From contig NHBK01000017.1 of NCBI GenBank assembly GCA_002173095.1, positions 55,479 to 119,478 of the forward strand: a DNA stretch of 64,000 bases. The letters run 5' to 3'. This document shows, piece after piece, positions 1 through 8,641 of this stretch. The notes below the pieces were generated by a model. That model was given only the letters and a program-made list of their open reading frames with translations, ran no database searches and was not told where the DNA came from. The stretch is from Hyphomonadaceae bacterium TMED5. GTDB lineage: Bacteria > Pseudomonadota > Alphaproteobacteria > Caulobacterales > Hyphomonadaceae. Numbering within the stretch: position 1 is the stretch's first letter; the number at the start of each line of letters is the position of its first letter. The position numbers and the translations under genes were made by a program.

Positions 1-161
1 ACTTGTTTCGCGCGGTCATGGATTTCGGCATAGGTGGTCTCGACAATCGGACCTTCCACAGAACGGGAAATCACCTTGCGGTGACCATGATTCAGTTTGG
101 CATGTTCGATGACCTTGTTCACGGTCAACGGCCAATCCTGCATTTTCCCGATTATACTCAT
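1..161 (-). CDS. Acyl-CoA synthetase (AMP-binding), N-terminal part
   Basis: Only the first 53 codons lie in the window; the gene runs off the left edge. The peptide contains MQDWPLTVNKVIEHAK followed by SRSVEGPIVETTYAEIHDRA, which is how the N-terminus of medium/long-chain acyl-CoA ligases reads in alphaproteobacteria (family knowledge, recalled). Such enzymes activate fatty acids to acyl-CoA with ATP. I chose the ATG at 161 rather than the in-frame ATG at 143 because a GGGAG ribosome site lies just upstream of it and family members have a few residues before MQDWP. A perfect palindrome at 198-213 lies about 37 bp upstream and is probably its operator. Substrate length cannot be told from this fragment. 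Confidence 0.8.
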   Translation of the reverse strand, partial: MSIIGKMQDWPLTVNKVIEHAKLNHGHRKVISRSVEGPIVETTYAEIHDRAKQ

Positions 162-197
162 TCTCAGCTCCCTCTGATCCAGTTGTATTTTTTATAC

Positions 198-213
198 CTG
201 ACGCTAGCGTCAG
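198..213. promoter_or_regulatory. Perfect 16-bp palindrome, probable operator
   Basis: CTGACGCTAGCGTCAG is its own reverse complement. On the minus strand it is followed at once by GTATAAAAAA, a plausible -10 for the acyl-CoA synthetase gene. The form suits a TetR- or MerR-family regulator of fatty-acid or acyl-CoA use; the regulator is not in the window. Confidence 0.5.
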
Positions 214-336
214 TTTTTCCCGAATATGGAAACTCTTTTACAATAAAAAGCGCAACCCTTACGCCGTCGAATATTCCCGCTGTCACAAATATTCGCTAGT
301 TAGTACGCTGATCAGAGAGATGATGGAGTATAAGTC

Positions 337-1302
337 ATGGTGAAACCGGTAATGTTGAAGGCTTTTACAGCGCTTGCGCTTGTTCTCGCGGGCTGTTCGT
401 CTGAAGTCGACACGCCGGCTGCCACCGCAGAAACGGCTGCGCCTGTAGCGACAGAATCACCAGCGCTGGAGCGCGCGAGCCTGCCAGAAATCTTTGACTG
501 CCTGCGCGCCAATAATGGCACGGCTATCGCTGCGCACCGCGGCGGCCCTTACGAGTTCTTCCCGGAAAATGCGATCGAAACGCTTCAGCACGGCTATGAC
601 AGTGGCGTGCGTATTTTCGAAATCGACATTGCAGAAAGCCAGGATGGCGTTCTGTTTCTGATGCACGACCGCACGCTCACCCGCACCACCACGATGGAAG
701 GTGCAATTGCCGAAACCGACTGGGCTGACATTCAGACGGCCAGCCTTGTCGACAATTGGGGCAATGAGACTGATCTTACAATTCCAACGCTGGAAGACGC
801 ACTGAACTGGGCTGTCACGACTGGCGCTATTCTTGAGCTGGACAAGAAACCTACGACCAGTTTCCGCAACATCATCGAGGCTGTCCGCGCCGCGGGGGCC
901 GAAAACAATGTCATCATGATTTCTTATAATGATCAGCAAGCAGGCGAGATTGCATCCATCGCACCTGAGCTGATGATGACGGCGATGGCCTTCAATTCTG
1001 AAGATATCGACGCACTTCTGGCACTCGGCGTTCAGGAACCACAGCTTATCGCATGGACCGGCACGCGTGATCCGGACTTTGAGGCCTGGCAGGCTGTACT
1101 CTCAGAAGGGGTAGAGACTGCGTTCGGAACACTGGGCCGTCCGGGTGAACGTCTGGACGATGTTTATCTTGCTGATGGCGATGGATCTGAATTCCAGACA
1201 CTGGTGAATGAAGGCCTGACCATGATCGCCACAGATGTTCCTCTGGAGGTCGCTGAAGCGATTAGTGGAGATGACATCGCCTCAGAACGCTGCGGGCTTT
1301 AA
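337..1302 (+). CDS. Glycerophosphodiester phosphodiesterase family lipoprotein
   Basis: Predicted to split glycerophosphodiesters to glycerol-3-phosphate and an alcohol at the cell envelope. The 321-aa protein starts with a lipoprotein signal with lipobox LAGC (Cys20), then a low-complexity Ala/Thr/Pro linker to about residue 45. The GDPD domain begins at HRGG (67-70), followed by PEN (76-78), the acidic pair E95/D97 and H110 in MHD, which match the catalytic and metal-binding pattern of the family. The C-terminal half ends in a short serine/cysteine tail. The ATG at 337 follows a GATGGAG stretch. It lies 66 bp before an SDR gene on the same strand. Family is clear, substrate is not. Confidence 0.85.
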   Translation: MVKPVMLKAFTALALVLAGCSSEVDTPAATAETAAPVATESPALERASLPEIFDCLRANNGTAIAAHRGGPYEFFPENAIETLQHGYDSGVRIFEIDIAESQDGVLFLMHDRTLTRTTTMEGAIAETDWADIQTASLVDNWGNETDLTIPTLEDALNWAVTTGAILELDKKPTTSFRNIIEAVRAAGAENNVIMISYNDQQAGEIASIAPELMMTAMAFNSEDIDALLALGVQEPQLIAWTGTRDPDFEAWQAVLSEGVETAFGTLGRPGERLDDVYLADGDGSEFQTLVNEGLTMIATDVPLEVAEAISGDDIASERCGL

Positions 1303-1367
1303 GGCTTGCCAAATGCGCTAAAACTTCTGATCAGAGTGGAAACACTGAAAATCAGGGGAGAAACGCA

Positions 1368-2150
1368 TTGGAACCGTATCGCGAACTTAGCCGCTCTGTC
1401 GCAGGCAAAACAGCCATCATCACTGGCGCAGCATCTGGCATGGGCCGGGCAACATCACATCTGTTTGCCCGCGAAGGCGCAAATGTGGTGGTTACAGACC
1501 TCAACCAGGAAAAGGTCGATATCGTCGTTGACGAGATCAAAGCCGCTGGCATTGAGAATGTTTTCGGCCTTGCGGTGGACGTTGGCGATCATGCGGCGAT
1601 CAAAACCGTGGTCGCGGCGACGGTAGAACGTTTTGGCGGTCTTGATATCGTTCTGAACAATGCAGGCTTTGCTCACCTCGTATCGTTTGACGCCGACGAA
1701 TATGATGAAGTCTGGAACCGCTCGATCAATGTCATGCTGACAGCGCACCAACGCATGGTTCGCGAAGCACTGCCTTACCTTGTAAAGTCTGGTGAGGGCC
1801 GCGTTGTGAACATCGCCTCTACCGAAGGCCTTGGTGCAACGGCTCTTAACTCACCTTATGTGGCGGCCAAGCACGGCGTGATCGGCCTGACCAAAGCCAT
1901 GGCTGTTGAGCTGAGCGCCAAAGGCATCACCGTGAATGCGGTCTGCCCGGGCCCGATCCACACCGGCATTACCGAAGGCATTCAGGATGATCACAAGACC
2001 ATCTTTGCCAAACGCCGCGTGCCTTTGCGCCGTTATGGCTATCCGGAAGAAGTCGCGCACATCACGCTGAATTGCTGTCTGCCAGCATCCTCGTTTATGA
2101 ACGGTGTCGCGATCCGCGTGGATGGCGGACAATTGGCGCGCAACGCTTAG
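1368..2150 (+). CDS. SDR-family oxidoreductase
   Basis: Short-chain dehydrogenase/reductase of classical size (260 aa). The nucleotide-binding TGAASGMG is at residues 19-26, NNAG at 97-100, and the catalytic Ser151, Tyr164 and Lys168 (YVAAK) are all present. The overall pattern, including NAVCPGPIHTGI, resembles 3-hydroxyacyl or 3-hydroxybutyrate dehydrogenases, but SDR substrates cannot be read from sequence alone. The start is a TTG with an AGGGGAG ribosome site nine bases upstream; no in-frame ATG before the Rossmann motif would fit. The next gene begins 68 bp downstream, also with TTG. Confidence 0.85.
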   Translation: MEPYRELSRSVAGKTAIITGAASGMGRATSHLFAREGANVVVTDLNQEKVDIVVDEIKAAGIENVFGLAVDVGDHAAIKTVVAATVERFGGLDIVLNNAGFAHLVSFDADEYDEVWNRSINVMLTAHQRMVREALPYLVKSGEGRVVNIASTEGLGATALNSPYVAAKHGVIGLTKAMAVELSAKGITVNAVCPGPIHTGITEGIQDDHKTIFAKRRVPLRRYGYPEEVAHITLNCCLPASSFMNGVAIRVDGGQLARNA

Positions 2151-2218
2151 TCTTCCGAAATTTACGCTGTAAAATCGCCACAATCTGAGCTAGTATCGAA
2201 CGCCTAGGGAGCTGGGCT

Positions 2219-2671
2219 TTGGGTAACTTCACGCGCAATATGATCTGTTGTCTGGCTTTGGGCAGCCTTGTGCCGTCCACCGCCGGAGCGGAATTACTAT
2301 TGCGGGACTTCTCCTCCCAGCCACGACGCCTCGTCGTCTGCGCGTTCGATACAGACATGAACACCAGAGATTTCGTAGACGATTATCTGGAAAGCATAGA
2401 CTGGCACGCGTTTTCACAGCGCGACATCACAGTGACGGAAATCTCCGAGCACCGCTCCGTTACTCATATTTCGACCGGCCTTGGCCCAATCAGTTCAGAT
2501 GTCGCTTTCACACTTGCCGAACGAAAAAGCCAGGCGCGCAATTATGGCTGTTCCCTCACACAGAACGAATTCATTTTGTTTGAGAAGAGTGGTGTGGAAC
2601 AGACGCACTGGGTAGAGACCATTCCCGGTAACGATCTGCTTGAGCTGATCGACCAGTCAAAGCACCAGTAA
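2219..2671 (+). CDS. Secreted DUF4174-like protein
   Basis: 150 aa with a signal peptide (about residues 1-24, ending in STAGA). The mature part reads as a small alpha/beta domain: a strand RRLVVCAF, a central segment ITVTEIS, and an end with NEFILFEKSG then a helix NDLLELID. This order resembles the DUF4174 family, a thioredoxin-like fold without the catalytic cysteine pair; the assignment is from memory and moderate. The start is TTG behind AGGGAGCTG. Function unknown. Confidence 0.6.
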   Translation: MGNFTRNMICCLALGSLVPSTAGAELLLRDFSSQPRRLVVCAFDTDMNTRDFVDDYLESIDWHAFSQRDITVTEISEHRSVTHISTGLGPISSDVAFTLAERKSQARNYGCSLTQNEFILFEKSGVEQTHWVETIPGNDLLELIDQSKHQ

Positions 2672-2731
2672 ATCAAACCATCCGATCCGCACTGGATTGC
2701 CAAAACCTTCCCTCAGGCGTAGGGGAGCAGA

Positions 2732-2809
2732 ATGATGAAAACGTCTCACTCCATTCTCTGGCTAACTGCTCTGCTCCTTAAATGTGAGCAGTCGAGAGTA
2801 GACGTCTAG
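2732..2809 (+). CDS. Possible 25-aa leader peptide upstream of EamA gene
   Basis: A short hydrophobic ORF (MMKTSHSILWLTALLLKCEQ, then SRVDV) starts five bases after a strong AGGGGAG ribosome site and ends 86 bp before the exporter ORF. Its ribosome site (GGGGAGCAG, 2722-2730) can pair with CTGCTCCTT at 2771-2779, and that same block can pair instead with GAGCAG at 2786-2791. A translated leader with alternative pairings would be a way to control the exporter. There is no obvious run of T after any hairpin, so the mode is unclear and the ORF may be chance. Confidence 0.35.
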   Translation: MMKTSHSILWLTALLLKCEQSRVDV

Positions 2810-2895
2810 TCACTCGCCGGCTGCGGATTGCTTCCGTAAGCTGGTTTTCAGAAGCGCTCCGCACCTCTAACACCCCTCTACGGAGCCTCACTTCC

Positions 2896-3846
2896 ATGAC
2901 AGATCGAGCTTTCAGAACCACCGGCCTCATTTATGCAATGGTCGGCACAATTCTCTTCGGCGCGAAGGGTATTGTGATGAAGCTCGCACTGGATGTGGGC
3001 AGCACAGTCGAACAGATGATGACGCTGCGCATGGGGTTCTCGCTACCGATTTTCCTCATTATCGGCCTGCTATCGCTTAGAAAGCGCCCGGCAAAACCGG
3101 AAATGAAGTCCATGCTGCTGGCCGCAGGACTGGGCATTCTCAGCTATCATTTATGTACATGGCTCGACTTTCAGGGCTTGCGCTTCACCTCAGCGCAGCT
3201 GGAACGCCTGATCCTGTTCTCTTACCCGACCATTGTGGCCCTTCTCGCCTGGATCTTTCTGGGTGAGAAGCTCACCGTGCGCCATGCGGTGTCGCTCGGC
3301 CTGTCCTATGCGGGAATTTTCCTCCTGTTCGGACGTGAGCTGTCACAACAAGGCCAGGATGTGTTGTTCGGCTCTATGCTGGTCTTCATCGCCGCCATTC
3401 TGTTTGCAATTTACGTGACGGGTTCAAAACCTGTCATCGCGAAACTGGGCTCGCCGCTCTTCACCAGCATCGCCATGAGCGCGGCTGGCGTGAGCATTCT
3501 CATTCACTCCAGCATAACCGTTGGTATGGGCGATATGCCGGAATTCTCACCGCTCATCCTGACCTATGGGGTTATTCTGGCGATCTTCTGCACAGCTTTG
3601 CCTAGCTTCATGCTGTCCGAGGCGATCTCAAGACTTGGCCCCGGCCCGACCAGCGCCATTGGTAATGTTGGCCCGGTCGCGACCTCTGTTCTGGCCGTGA
3701 TCGTTCTGAACGAGAACTTCGGCTGGCCGCATGCAGGCGCGCTCATTCTCTCATCCATCGGCATTGGCCTGCTTTCGACGTCCAAGCCAAAGACCGCAGG
3801 TACGCCGCTCATCGAAACTGGACAATCGCCCAAGAATGCCGGATGA
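2896..3846 (+). CDS. EamA/DMT-family transporter
   Basis: 316-aa inner-membrane protein with about ten hydrophobic segments arranged as two EamA repeats (roughly residues 10-140 and 155-290). LLAWIFLGEKL in the first half and AVIVLNENFGWPHAGA in the second are the matching end-of-repeat motifs. The family exports amino acids or other small metabolites, or drugs; the substrate cannot be told. The C-terminus is a short polar tail. It ends 7 bp before trmJ and is probably cotranscribed with it. The 224-bp gap upstream holds a possible leader peptide. Confidence 0.85.
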   Translation: MTDRAFRTTGLIYAMVGTILFGAKGIVMKLALDVGSTVEQMMTLRMGFSLPIFLIIGLLSLRKRPAKPEMKSMLLAAGLGILSYHLCTWLDFQGLRFTSAQLERLILFSYPTIVALLAWIFLGEKLTVRHAVSLGLSYAGIFLLFGRELSQQGQDVLFGSMLVFIAAILFAIYVTGSKPVIAKLGSPLFTSIAMSAAGVSILIHSSITVGMGDMPEFSPLILTYGVILAIFCTALPSFMLSEAISRLGPGPTSAIGNVGPVATSVLAVIVLNENFGWPHAGALILSSIGIGLLSTSKPKTAGTPLIETGQSPKNAG

Positions 3847-3853
3847 GGCGGGG

Positions 3854-4588
3854 ATGAACCAGAGAACGCCATCCATCATCCTTGTTGGCCCGCAAATGGG
3901 CGAGAATATCGGTGCCGCTGCGCGCGTCATGGGCAATTTCGGCCTGAGCGATCTGCGTATTGTGGCCCCGCGCGATGGATGGCCGAACCCGGCAGCCGAC
4001 ACCATGTCGGCAGGCGCTTTTGAAGCGGGCGTCGTCACGCCGACAGTTTTCGACACTCTGGAAGAGGCCGTAGGGGATCTGAACTATCTGATCGCCACAA
4101 CGGCCCGCCAGCGCGGCATGGAAAAGCCTGTGTTCTCCACCGACCTTGCTGTCAAAGAAATCACCGGCTCAGATGTGCCAACGGGCATTCTGTTCGGCGC
4201 AGAGAAATCCGGTCTGCCAAACGATGCGGTTGTGATGTGCGATGCCATTCTCACCTATCCGGTGAACAATAAGTTCGCTTCGCTCAATCTGGCGCAAGCC
4301 GTTGGGGTGTTCGCGCACGCCTGGGGCGCTCAATCCGCACCGGACGAAGTGAGCGGTCTTGATGAACCGGCAAAACGCAAAGCGCTAATCGGCATGATGC
4401 AGCATTTCGAAGATGAACTGGAACGCGCAGGCTTCTTTTTCCCGCCCGAAAAGAAGGACGTCATGGTGCATAATCTGCGCAATGCCTTCACACGCGCCAA
4501 ATGGACAGATCAGGAAGTTCGCACCTTCCGCGGGGCAGTCAAAGCGCTTACTATCGGGCGTGGAAAAGCCCGCATTCACAGGGATTAG
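3854..4588 (+). CDS. trmJ: tRNA (Cm32/Um32) methyltransferase TrmJ
   Basis: SpoU-type (SPOUT) 2'-O-methyltransferase acting on position 32 of tRNA. The three SPOUT motifs are present: GENIGAAARVMGNFG near the N-terminus, ILFGAEKSGLPND in the middle and LNLAQAVGVFAHAW, followed by the helical C-terminal part with FFFPPEKKDVM and LRNAFTRA that is usual in TrmJ. I start it at the ATG at 3854 (244 aa), just after the EamA stop and behind AGGCGGGG; the open frame runs further upstream but only over the EamA gene. Confidence 0.9.
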   Translation: MNQRTPSIILVGPQMGENIGAAARVMGNFGLSDLRIVAPRDGWPNPAADTMSAGAFEAGVVTPTVFDTLEEAVGDLNYLIATTARQRGMEKPVFSTDLAVKEITGSDVPTGILFGAEKSGLPNDAVVMCDAILTYPVNNKFASLNLAQAVGVFAHAWGAQSAPDEVSGLDEPAKRKALIGMMQHFEDELERAGFFFPPEKKDVMVHNLRNAFTRAKWTDQEVRTFRGAVKALTIGRGKARIHRD

Positions 4589-4628
4589 AGCCCCCTGTGC
4601 GATGTGAGGTGTTTAAGTCACACGAATC

Positions 4629-4647
4629 CATAATGACAATCATTCTC
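4629..4647 (+). promoter_or_regulatory. Fur box
   Basis: The 19 bases here match the GATAATGATAATCATTATC Fur consensus at 16 of 19 positions (core AATGACAATCATT). It is about 75 bp upstream of the TonB-receptor start, with a TATAAT at 4674-4679 downstream of it. This predicts repression of the siderophore-receptor operon when iron is plentiful. Confidence 0.85.
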
Positions 4648-4722
4648 ATGAAATCTCGCTTGCATTAACATCGTATAATTGCGAACGCCTCTCAAAATCA
4701 TTCGCAATTTGAAAGATGCATT

Positions 4723-6891
4723 ATGAAAACCGCACTCATTTCAACAACAGTCATGACCGCTCTATCCCTTGCTGGCGCGGCCGCCTTTGCACAGGACTCC
4801 GACACGCAGGAAGATCTGCGCCTTGAAAACATCGTCGTTGAGTCCGGGTCGCAGGTCAGCCTGACAGAACCTTATGCCGGTGGTCAGGTCGCGCGCGGCG
4901 GACGTAACGGTCTGTTCGGCAATCTCGACTTCCTCGATTCCCCATTCTCCAGCACGGCCTACACAGAAGAACTGGTCCGCAACCAGCAAGCTGACAGTAT
5001 TGGCGATGCGCTGCAGAATGACCCGGTCGTTCGCGTTGCAAAAGGCTTTGGCAACTTTCAGGAAGTCTATGTCATCCGTGGCTTCCCGGTTTACTCAGAC
5101 GACATGACCTATAACGGCGTGTACGGCATTCTCCCGCGCCAGTTTGTAGCCGCAGAGATCGTCGAACGTGTGGAAGTTTTCCGTGGTGCGAACGCATTCC
5201 TGAATGGTGCTGCACCGGGCGGTTCCGGTGTCGGCGGTGCCTTTAACCTCGTTCCAAAGCGCGCACCAGAAGAGGATCTGAACCGTGTCACGCTGGGCTA
5301 TGAATCAGCCGGTCAGGTTTTTGGAGCGGTTGATATTGCCCGTCGCACAGGCGCCGACAACGAATTCGGCTGGCGTTTCAATGCCGTACGCCGCAATGGT
5401 GAAACCGCTGTTGAAGATCAGGATCGCGACCTCACTGTTCTCTCACTCGGCACAGACTATCAGGGCGACCGTTTCCGCGCGTCTTTCGACATTGGCTATC
5501 AGGACAACCACCTTGATGCGCCGCGCCCGCAGGTCACGCCAATTGGCGGTGTGCCTGAAACGCCGGATTCTGACACAAACTATGCTCAGCCATGGACCTT
5601 CTCTGACGAGCAGCAATTCTTCGGCGTCGTTCGCGGCGAATATGATCTGACCGACGCCATCACCGTTTGGGCAGCAGCAGGCGCGCGCAATGGCGAAGAA
5701 GCAAACGTTCTGGCAAACCCAAGCGCGACAACGGATGGCACGACCAGCGCTTATCGCTTTGACAACACCCGCGAAGACGATGTGCTGTCTGCGGATATCG
5801 GCCTGCGCGGCGACTTCCAGACAGGCTCTGTCGGTCACCGTATTGTCGTGTCCGGTTCGGCGGTATCGCTTGAATCCCGCAACGCCTATGCCTTCTCCAG
5901 CTTTGCAGGCTTTGCTGGTGATCTGTACGACCCATTCGCTGTAACCGCGCCAAGTGCTGACTTCTTTGTCGGCGGCGAGCTGAATGATCCGCTGAAAACC
6001 GAAGAGGTGAACAACTCATCGCTCGCCATCGCGGATATGATCTCTTTCCTCGATGGCCAGTTGATCGCAACTGTAGGCCTGCGTCAGCAATGGATCGAAA
6101 CCACCAGCTTTGACTATAATTCCGGTGCAGAACTGTCCTCTTATGATGACAGCGCGCTGACCCCATCTGTTGGTCTGGTCTATCAGCCAACCCAGAACAT
6201 CTCCGTCTACGGCAACTATTCTGAAAGCCTGCAGCCGGGCGAAACCGCACCAGCAACAAGCGGCGGTGTTGCCATCCTCAACGCTGGTGAAGTTCTCGAG
6301 CCTTTCCGCAGCGAGCAATTTGAAGTCGGAGTGAAATATGACGGCGGCGATTTTGGTGGCACCGTGTCGGCCTTCAATCTGTCAAAGCCAAGCACGATTG
6401 TTGAGAACCAGCTCTATACCGCCTCTGGCGAGCAGGACGTATTGGGTCTGGAAGCGAGCGTATTCGGTGAACCCGCAGAAGGTGTCCGCCTGATTGGCGG
6501 CCTCACATGGCTGGATGCAGAACTGGCCGAAACGCAGGACAATCTCAACGAGGGCAATACGCCAATCGGCATTCCTGAATGGCAGGCCAATGCCAATATT
6601 GAGTGGGATGTTCCAATGATTGCGAACCTCACCCTTGATGGCCGTATCGTCTATACGGGCGAGCAATACACAGATGCAGCGAACACCGCTGAAATTGACA
6701 GCTGGGTCCGTCTGGACCTTGGTGCGCGCTACACACTGCCTCTGGAAACCAATGAGGTGACGCTTCGGGCTCGCGTCGAAAATCTGGCCGATGAATCCTA
6801 TTGGGCATCGACCGGTGGCTTCCCGGGCGCCAACTATCTGGTTCAGGGCAATCCGCGTACATTCATTGTGTCCGCGTCTGTCGAATTCTAA
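4723..6891 (+). CDS. TonB-dependent siderophore receptor
   Basis: Outer-membrane transporter for ferric siderophores, 722 aa. A signal peptide (residues 1-23, ending AAAFA) is followed by a plug domain (about 55-165; DALQNDPVVRV, VIRGF, ERVEVFRGANAFLNG), then a 22-strand type barrel with GNYSESLQPG and the end VSASVEF, whose final Phe is usual for outer-membrane barrels. There is no long N-terminal signalling extension, so it is probably not a transducer. The Fur box upstream and the PepSY gene 54 bp downstream fit an iron-uptake operon. Closest to the hydroxamate/catecholate receptor group; the siderophore itself cannot be told. Confidence 0.93.
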   Translation: MKTALISTTVMTALSLAGAAAFAQDSDTQEDLRLENIVVESGSQVSLTEPYAGGQVARGGRNGLFGNLDFLDSPFSSTAYTEELVRNQQADSIGDALQNDPVVRVAKGFGNFQEVYVIRGFPVYSDDMTYNGVYGILPRQFVAAEIVERVEVFRGANAFLNGAAPGGSGVGGAFNLVPKRAPEEDLNRVTLGYESAGQVFGAVDIARRTGADNEFGWRFNAVRRNGETAVEDQDRDLTVLSLGTDYQGDRFRASFDIGYQDNHLDAPRPQVTPIGGVPETPDSDTNYAQPWTFSDEQQFFGVVRGEYDLTDAITVWAAAGARNGEEANVLANPSATTDGTTSAYRFDNTREDDVLSADIGLRGDFQTGSVGHRIVVSGSAVSLESRNAYAFSSFAGFAGDLYDPFAVTAPSADFFVGGELNDPLKTEEVNNSSLAIADMISFLDGQLIATVGLRQQWIETTSFDYNSGAELSSYDDSALTPSVGLVYQPTQNISVYGNYSESLQPGETAPATSGGVAILNAGEVLEPFRSEQFEVGVKYDGGDFGGTVSAFNLSKPSTIVENQLYTASGEQDVLGLEASVFGEPAEGVRLIGGLTWLDAELAETQDNLNEGNTPIGIPEWQANANIEWDVPMIANLTLDGRIVYTGEQYTDAANTAEIDSWVRLDLGARYTLPLETNEVTLRARVENLADESYWASTGGFPGANYLVQGNPRTFIVSASVEF

Positions 6892-6901
6892 AATCTGTTT
6901 C

Positions 6902-6923
6902 GGGGCGGCAGCAATGTCGCCCC
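6902..6923 (+). other. Hairpin between receptor and PepSY genes
   Basis: GGGGCG and CGCCCC are separated by ten bases. No T-run follows, so it is not a good terminator; it may stabilise the receptor mRNA or lower downstream expression. Confidence 0.4.
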
Positions 6924-6945
6924 TCACTGTTTCAGGGCTGTACTC

Positions 6946-8079
6946 TTGTCATCAAATACGATCCGCATCTGGTCTTTCATCCATAAATGGTCGAGCCTCG
7001 TCTGCACGCTCTTCCTGCTCATGCTTTGCGTGACGGGCCTGCCGCTCATCTTCCATGATGAGATTGAGCACGCGCTGGATAGCGGAGAGACATGGCAGCC
7101 TGCCAATCCGGATGGGCCGATGCTTACTCTGGACGAAGTCTTAGACGCGGCGCTCGCTAATCGGCCCGGTGAAGTACCACTCTTCATGAGTTTTGATGAA
7201 GACCGCCCGGTTGTAAATGTCACCACCGGCCCCACACCCGACGCCCCCGGCAATCAGATGTATTTCGAACGGTTCGACCGGACGAGTGGCGAGATCGTTC
7301 CTGCACCGACCGGAGATGGCGGTGTCATGGACTTCATTCTCCAGCTTCACACTGACATGTTCCTTGGCCTGCCCGGCATGTTGTTTCTGGGCGCGATGGG
7401 CGTTCTCTTCGTCGCTGCGCTCGTGTCCGGCGTCGTACTCTACGCGCCATTCATGCGTAAGCTTCGTTTTGGAACGCTTCGTTTCAATCGCTCCAGCCGG
7501 GTCAAATGGCTCGACTATCACAACCTTCTTGGCATAGTAGCTCTGCTCTGGATGAGCGTTGTGGGCGTCACAGGCGTCATGAATACGCTGGCTGACCCCT
7601 TGCTGGAAATCTGGCAGGCCGACAGTCTTGCCGACCTCACGACCGAGTTCGGAGATGCACCCGTGGCACAAAACCTTTCATCAGTGCAGGCCGCCGTGGA
7701 GCGCGCCAGTGCTGAAGCGCCCGGCGCATGGGTTCAGTTTGTGGCGTTTCCGGGTGGTGGCTGGTCCACCGACTATCATCTTTCAGTCTTCATCCGTGGC
7801 GACACCCCAGCCACAAGCCATATGGTAACGCCCGTTCTCATCGAGGCAGAAACAGGCAATTTCGCAGCTATGCGTGAGATGCCATGGTATATGAAGGCGC
7901 TCGCCTTTTCCGGCCCGCTTCACTTTGGCGATTATGGCGGCCTGCCCCTGAAGATCATCTGGTTCGTGCTGGATCTCTTCACCATCATCATTCTGGTGAC
8001 AGGTATTTATCTCTGGCTTGCAAAAGCCAAACGTAACGCGCCCACATCATCTGGGCTCGCTATGGAGCCTGCAGAATGA
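6946..8079 (+). CDS. PepSY-associated TM protein (siderophore operon)
   Basis: 377-aa inner-membrane protein with four main membrane spans: an N-terminal one (IRIWSFIHKWSSLVCTLFLL), a pair flanking residues 130-220, and one near the C-terminus. Conserved histidines sit at the membrane edges (IHKW, LQLHTDMF, LDYHNLLG, GPLHFGDYGG). This is the layout of PiuB/PepSY_TM proteins that accompany TonB siderophore receptors and are thought to work in reductive iron release in the periplasm. The start is TTG at 6946 behind CAGGG; no better start is available before the first span. It overlaps the next gene by ATGA. Confidence 0.85.
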   Translation: MSSNTIRIWSFIHKWSSLVCTLFLLMLCVTGLPLIFHDEIEHALDSGETWQPANPDGPMLTLDEVLDAALANRPGEVPLFMSFDEDRPVVNVTTGPTPDAPGNQMYFERFDRTSGEIVPAPTGDGGVMDFILQLHTDMFLGLPGMLFLGAMGVLFVAALVSGVVLYAPFMRKLRFGTLRFNRSSRVKWLDYHNLLGIVALLWMSVVGVTGVMNTLADPLLEIWQADSLADLTTEFGDAPVAQNLSSVQAAVERASAEAPGAWVQFVAFPGGGWSTDYHLSVFIRGDTPATSHMVTPVLIEAETGNFAAMREMPWYMKALAFSGPLHFGDYGGLPLKIIWFVLDLFTIIILVTGIYLWLAKAKRNAPTSSGLAMEPAE

Positions 8080-8261
8080 AAGCGCTTCTCCAAAGCACCT
8101 TTGCGCTGCCTGCGTTGATCGCGATCCTTGCCTCGGTCGGTCTGATTGCGGCCCTGTTTGGAGACGGACTGTTTGATCTTGTCTCCTGGCTCACGCTTGG
8201 CGTTGGGATCATCGCTGTCATTCTGGCGCGCTGTGCAACAGGTCCACGCGATAAGGATTGA
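8076..8261 (+). CDS. 61-aa two-span membrane protein
   Basis: Starts in an ATGA overlap with the PepSY gene, so translation is probably coupled. Almost all of it is two hydrophobic segments (about residues 9-28 and 34-51), with a short GPRDKD tail. I do not recognise a family. Position in the Fur-controlled operon suggests a small partner of the PepSY protein or an iron-transport accessory. Confidence 0.75.
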   Translation: MKALLQSTFALPALIAILASVGLIAALFGDGLFDLVSWLTLGVGIIAVILARCATGPRDKD

Positions 8262-8293
8262 AGCAGAGCCTGAAACGCCGTACGACAGGCCCT

Positions 8294-8491
8294 ATGTCAG
8301 AAGAAAAGCCAAAACCCACTCAGACTCAGATGATCCTGTGGGCCATCCCGGCCGTAGCGGGTATTCTGTTCACTATCGTAGCTCTGGTGCTGCATAAAGG
8401 CGTTGAATGGGGGCTTGGCGGCACACTTTTCGGTTTCCTCTACTTCTTGCTGCGCTATGGCGCATATGGTGTAGAAACACCGGATCAGTAG
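8294..8491 (+). CDS. 65-aa two-span membrane protein
   Basis: Reads MSEEKPKPTQTQ then two hydrophobic segments (about residues 14-33 and 39-55) and a polar tail VETPDQ. The open frame extends to a TTG at 8258 that overlaps the previous stop; the ATG at 8294 gives a more usual polar N-terminus, so I prefer it without strong proof. Last gene of the receptor operon. No family recognised. Confidence 0.65.
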   Translation: MSEEKPKPTQTQMILWAIPAVAGILFTIVALVLHKGVEWGLGGTLFGFLYFLLRYGAYGVETPDQ

Positions 8492-8537
8492 CTGGCTATT
8501 GACTCAGAACACCGTTTCGGGTTTTTAGCGCGCTTCG

Positions 8538-8557
8538 GCCCGTTTTCGGGCTGTTTT
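8538..8557 (+). terminator. Weak terminator after the receptor operon
   Basis: GCCCG-TTTT-CGGGC followed by TGTTTT. The stem is only five pairs. It sits between the operon end (8491) and rpsD (8642). Confidence 0.45.
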
Positions 8558-8641
8558 ACTACGGGTTGGTTGGTCTCCGCCGTTGAAATCGTTCGCTGCA
8601 ATAAGGCGGTGAACCGGAGCCGGTCGAATATGAGGTGACAC

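Noticed and set aside
5660..6259. 199-aa minus-strand ORF within the TonB receptor gene
   Set aside because: Shadow frame, rich in Arg/Ser/Cys as expected from antisense of a barrel gene.
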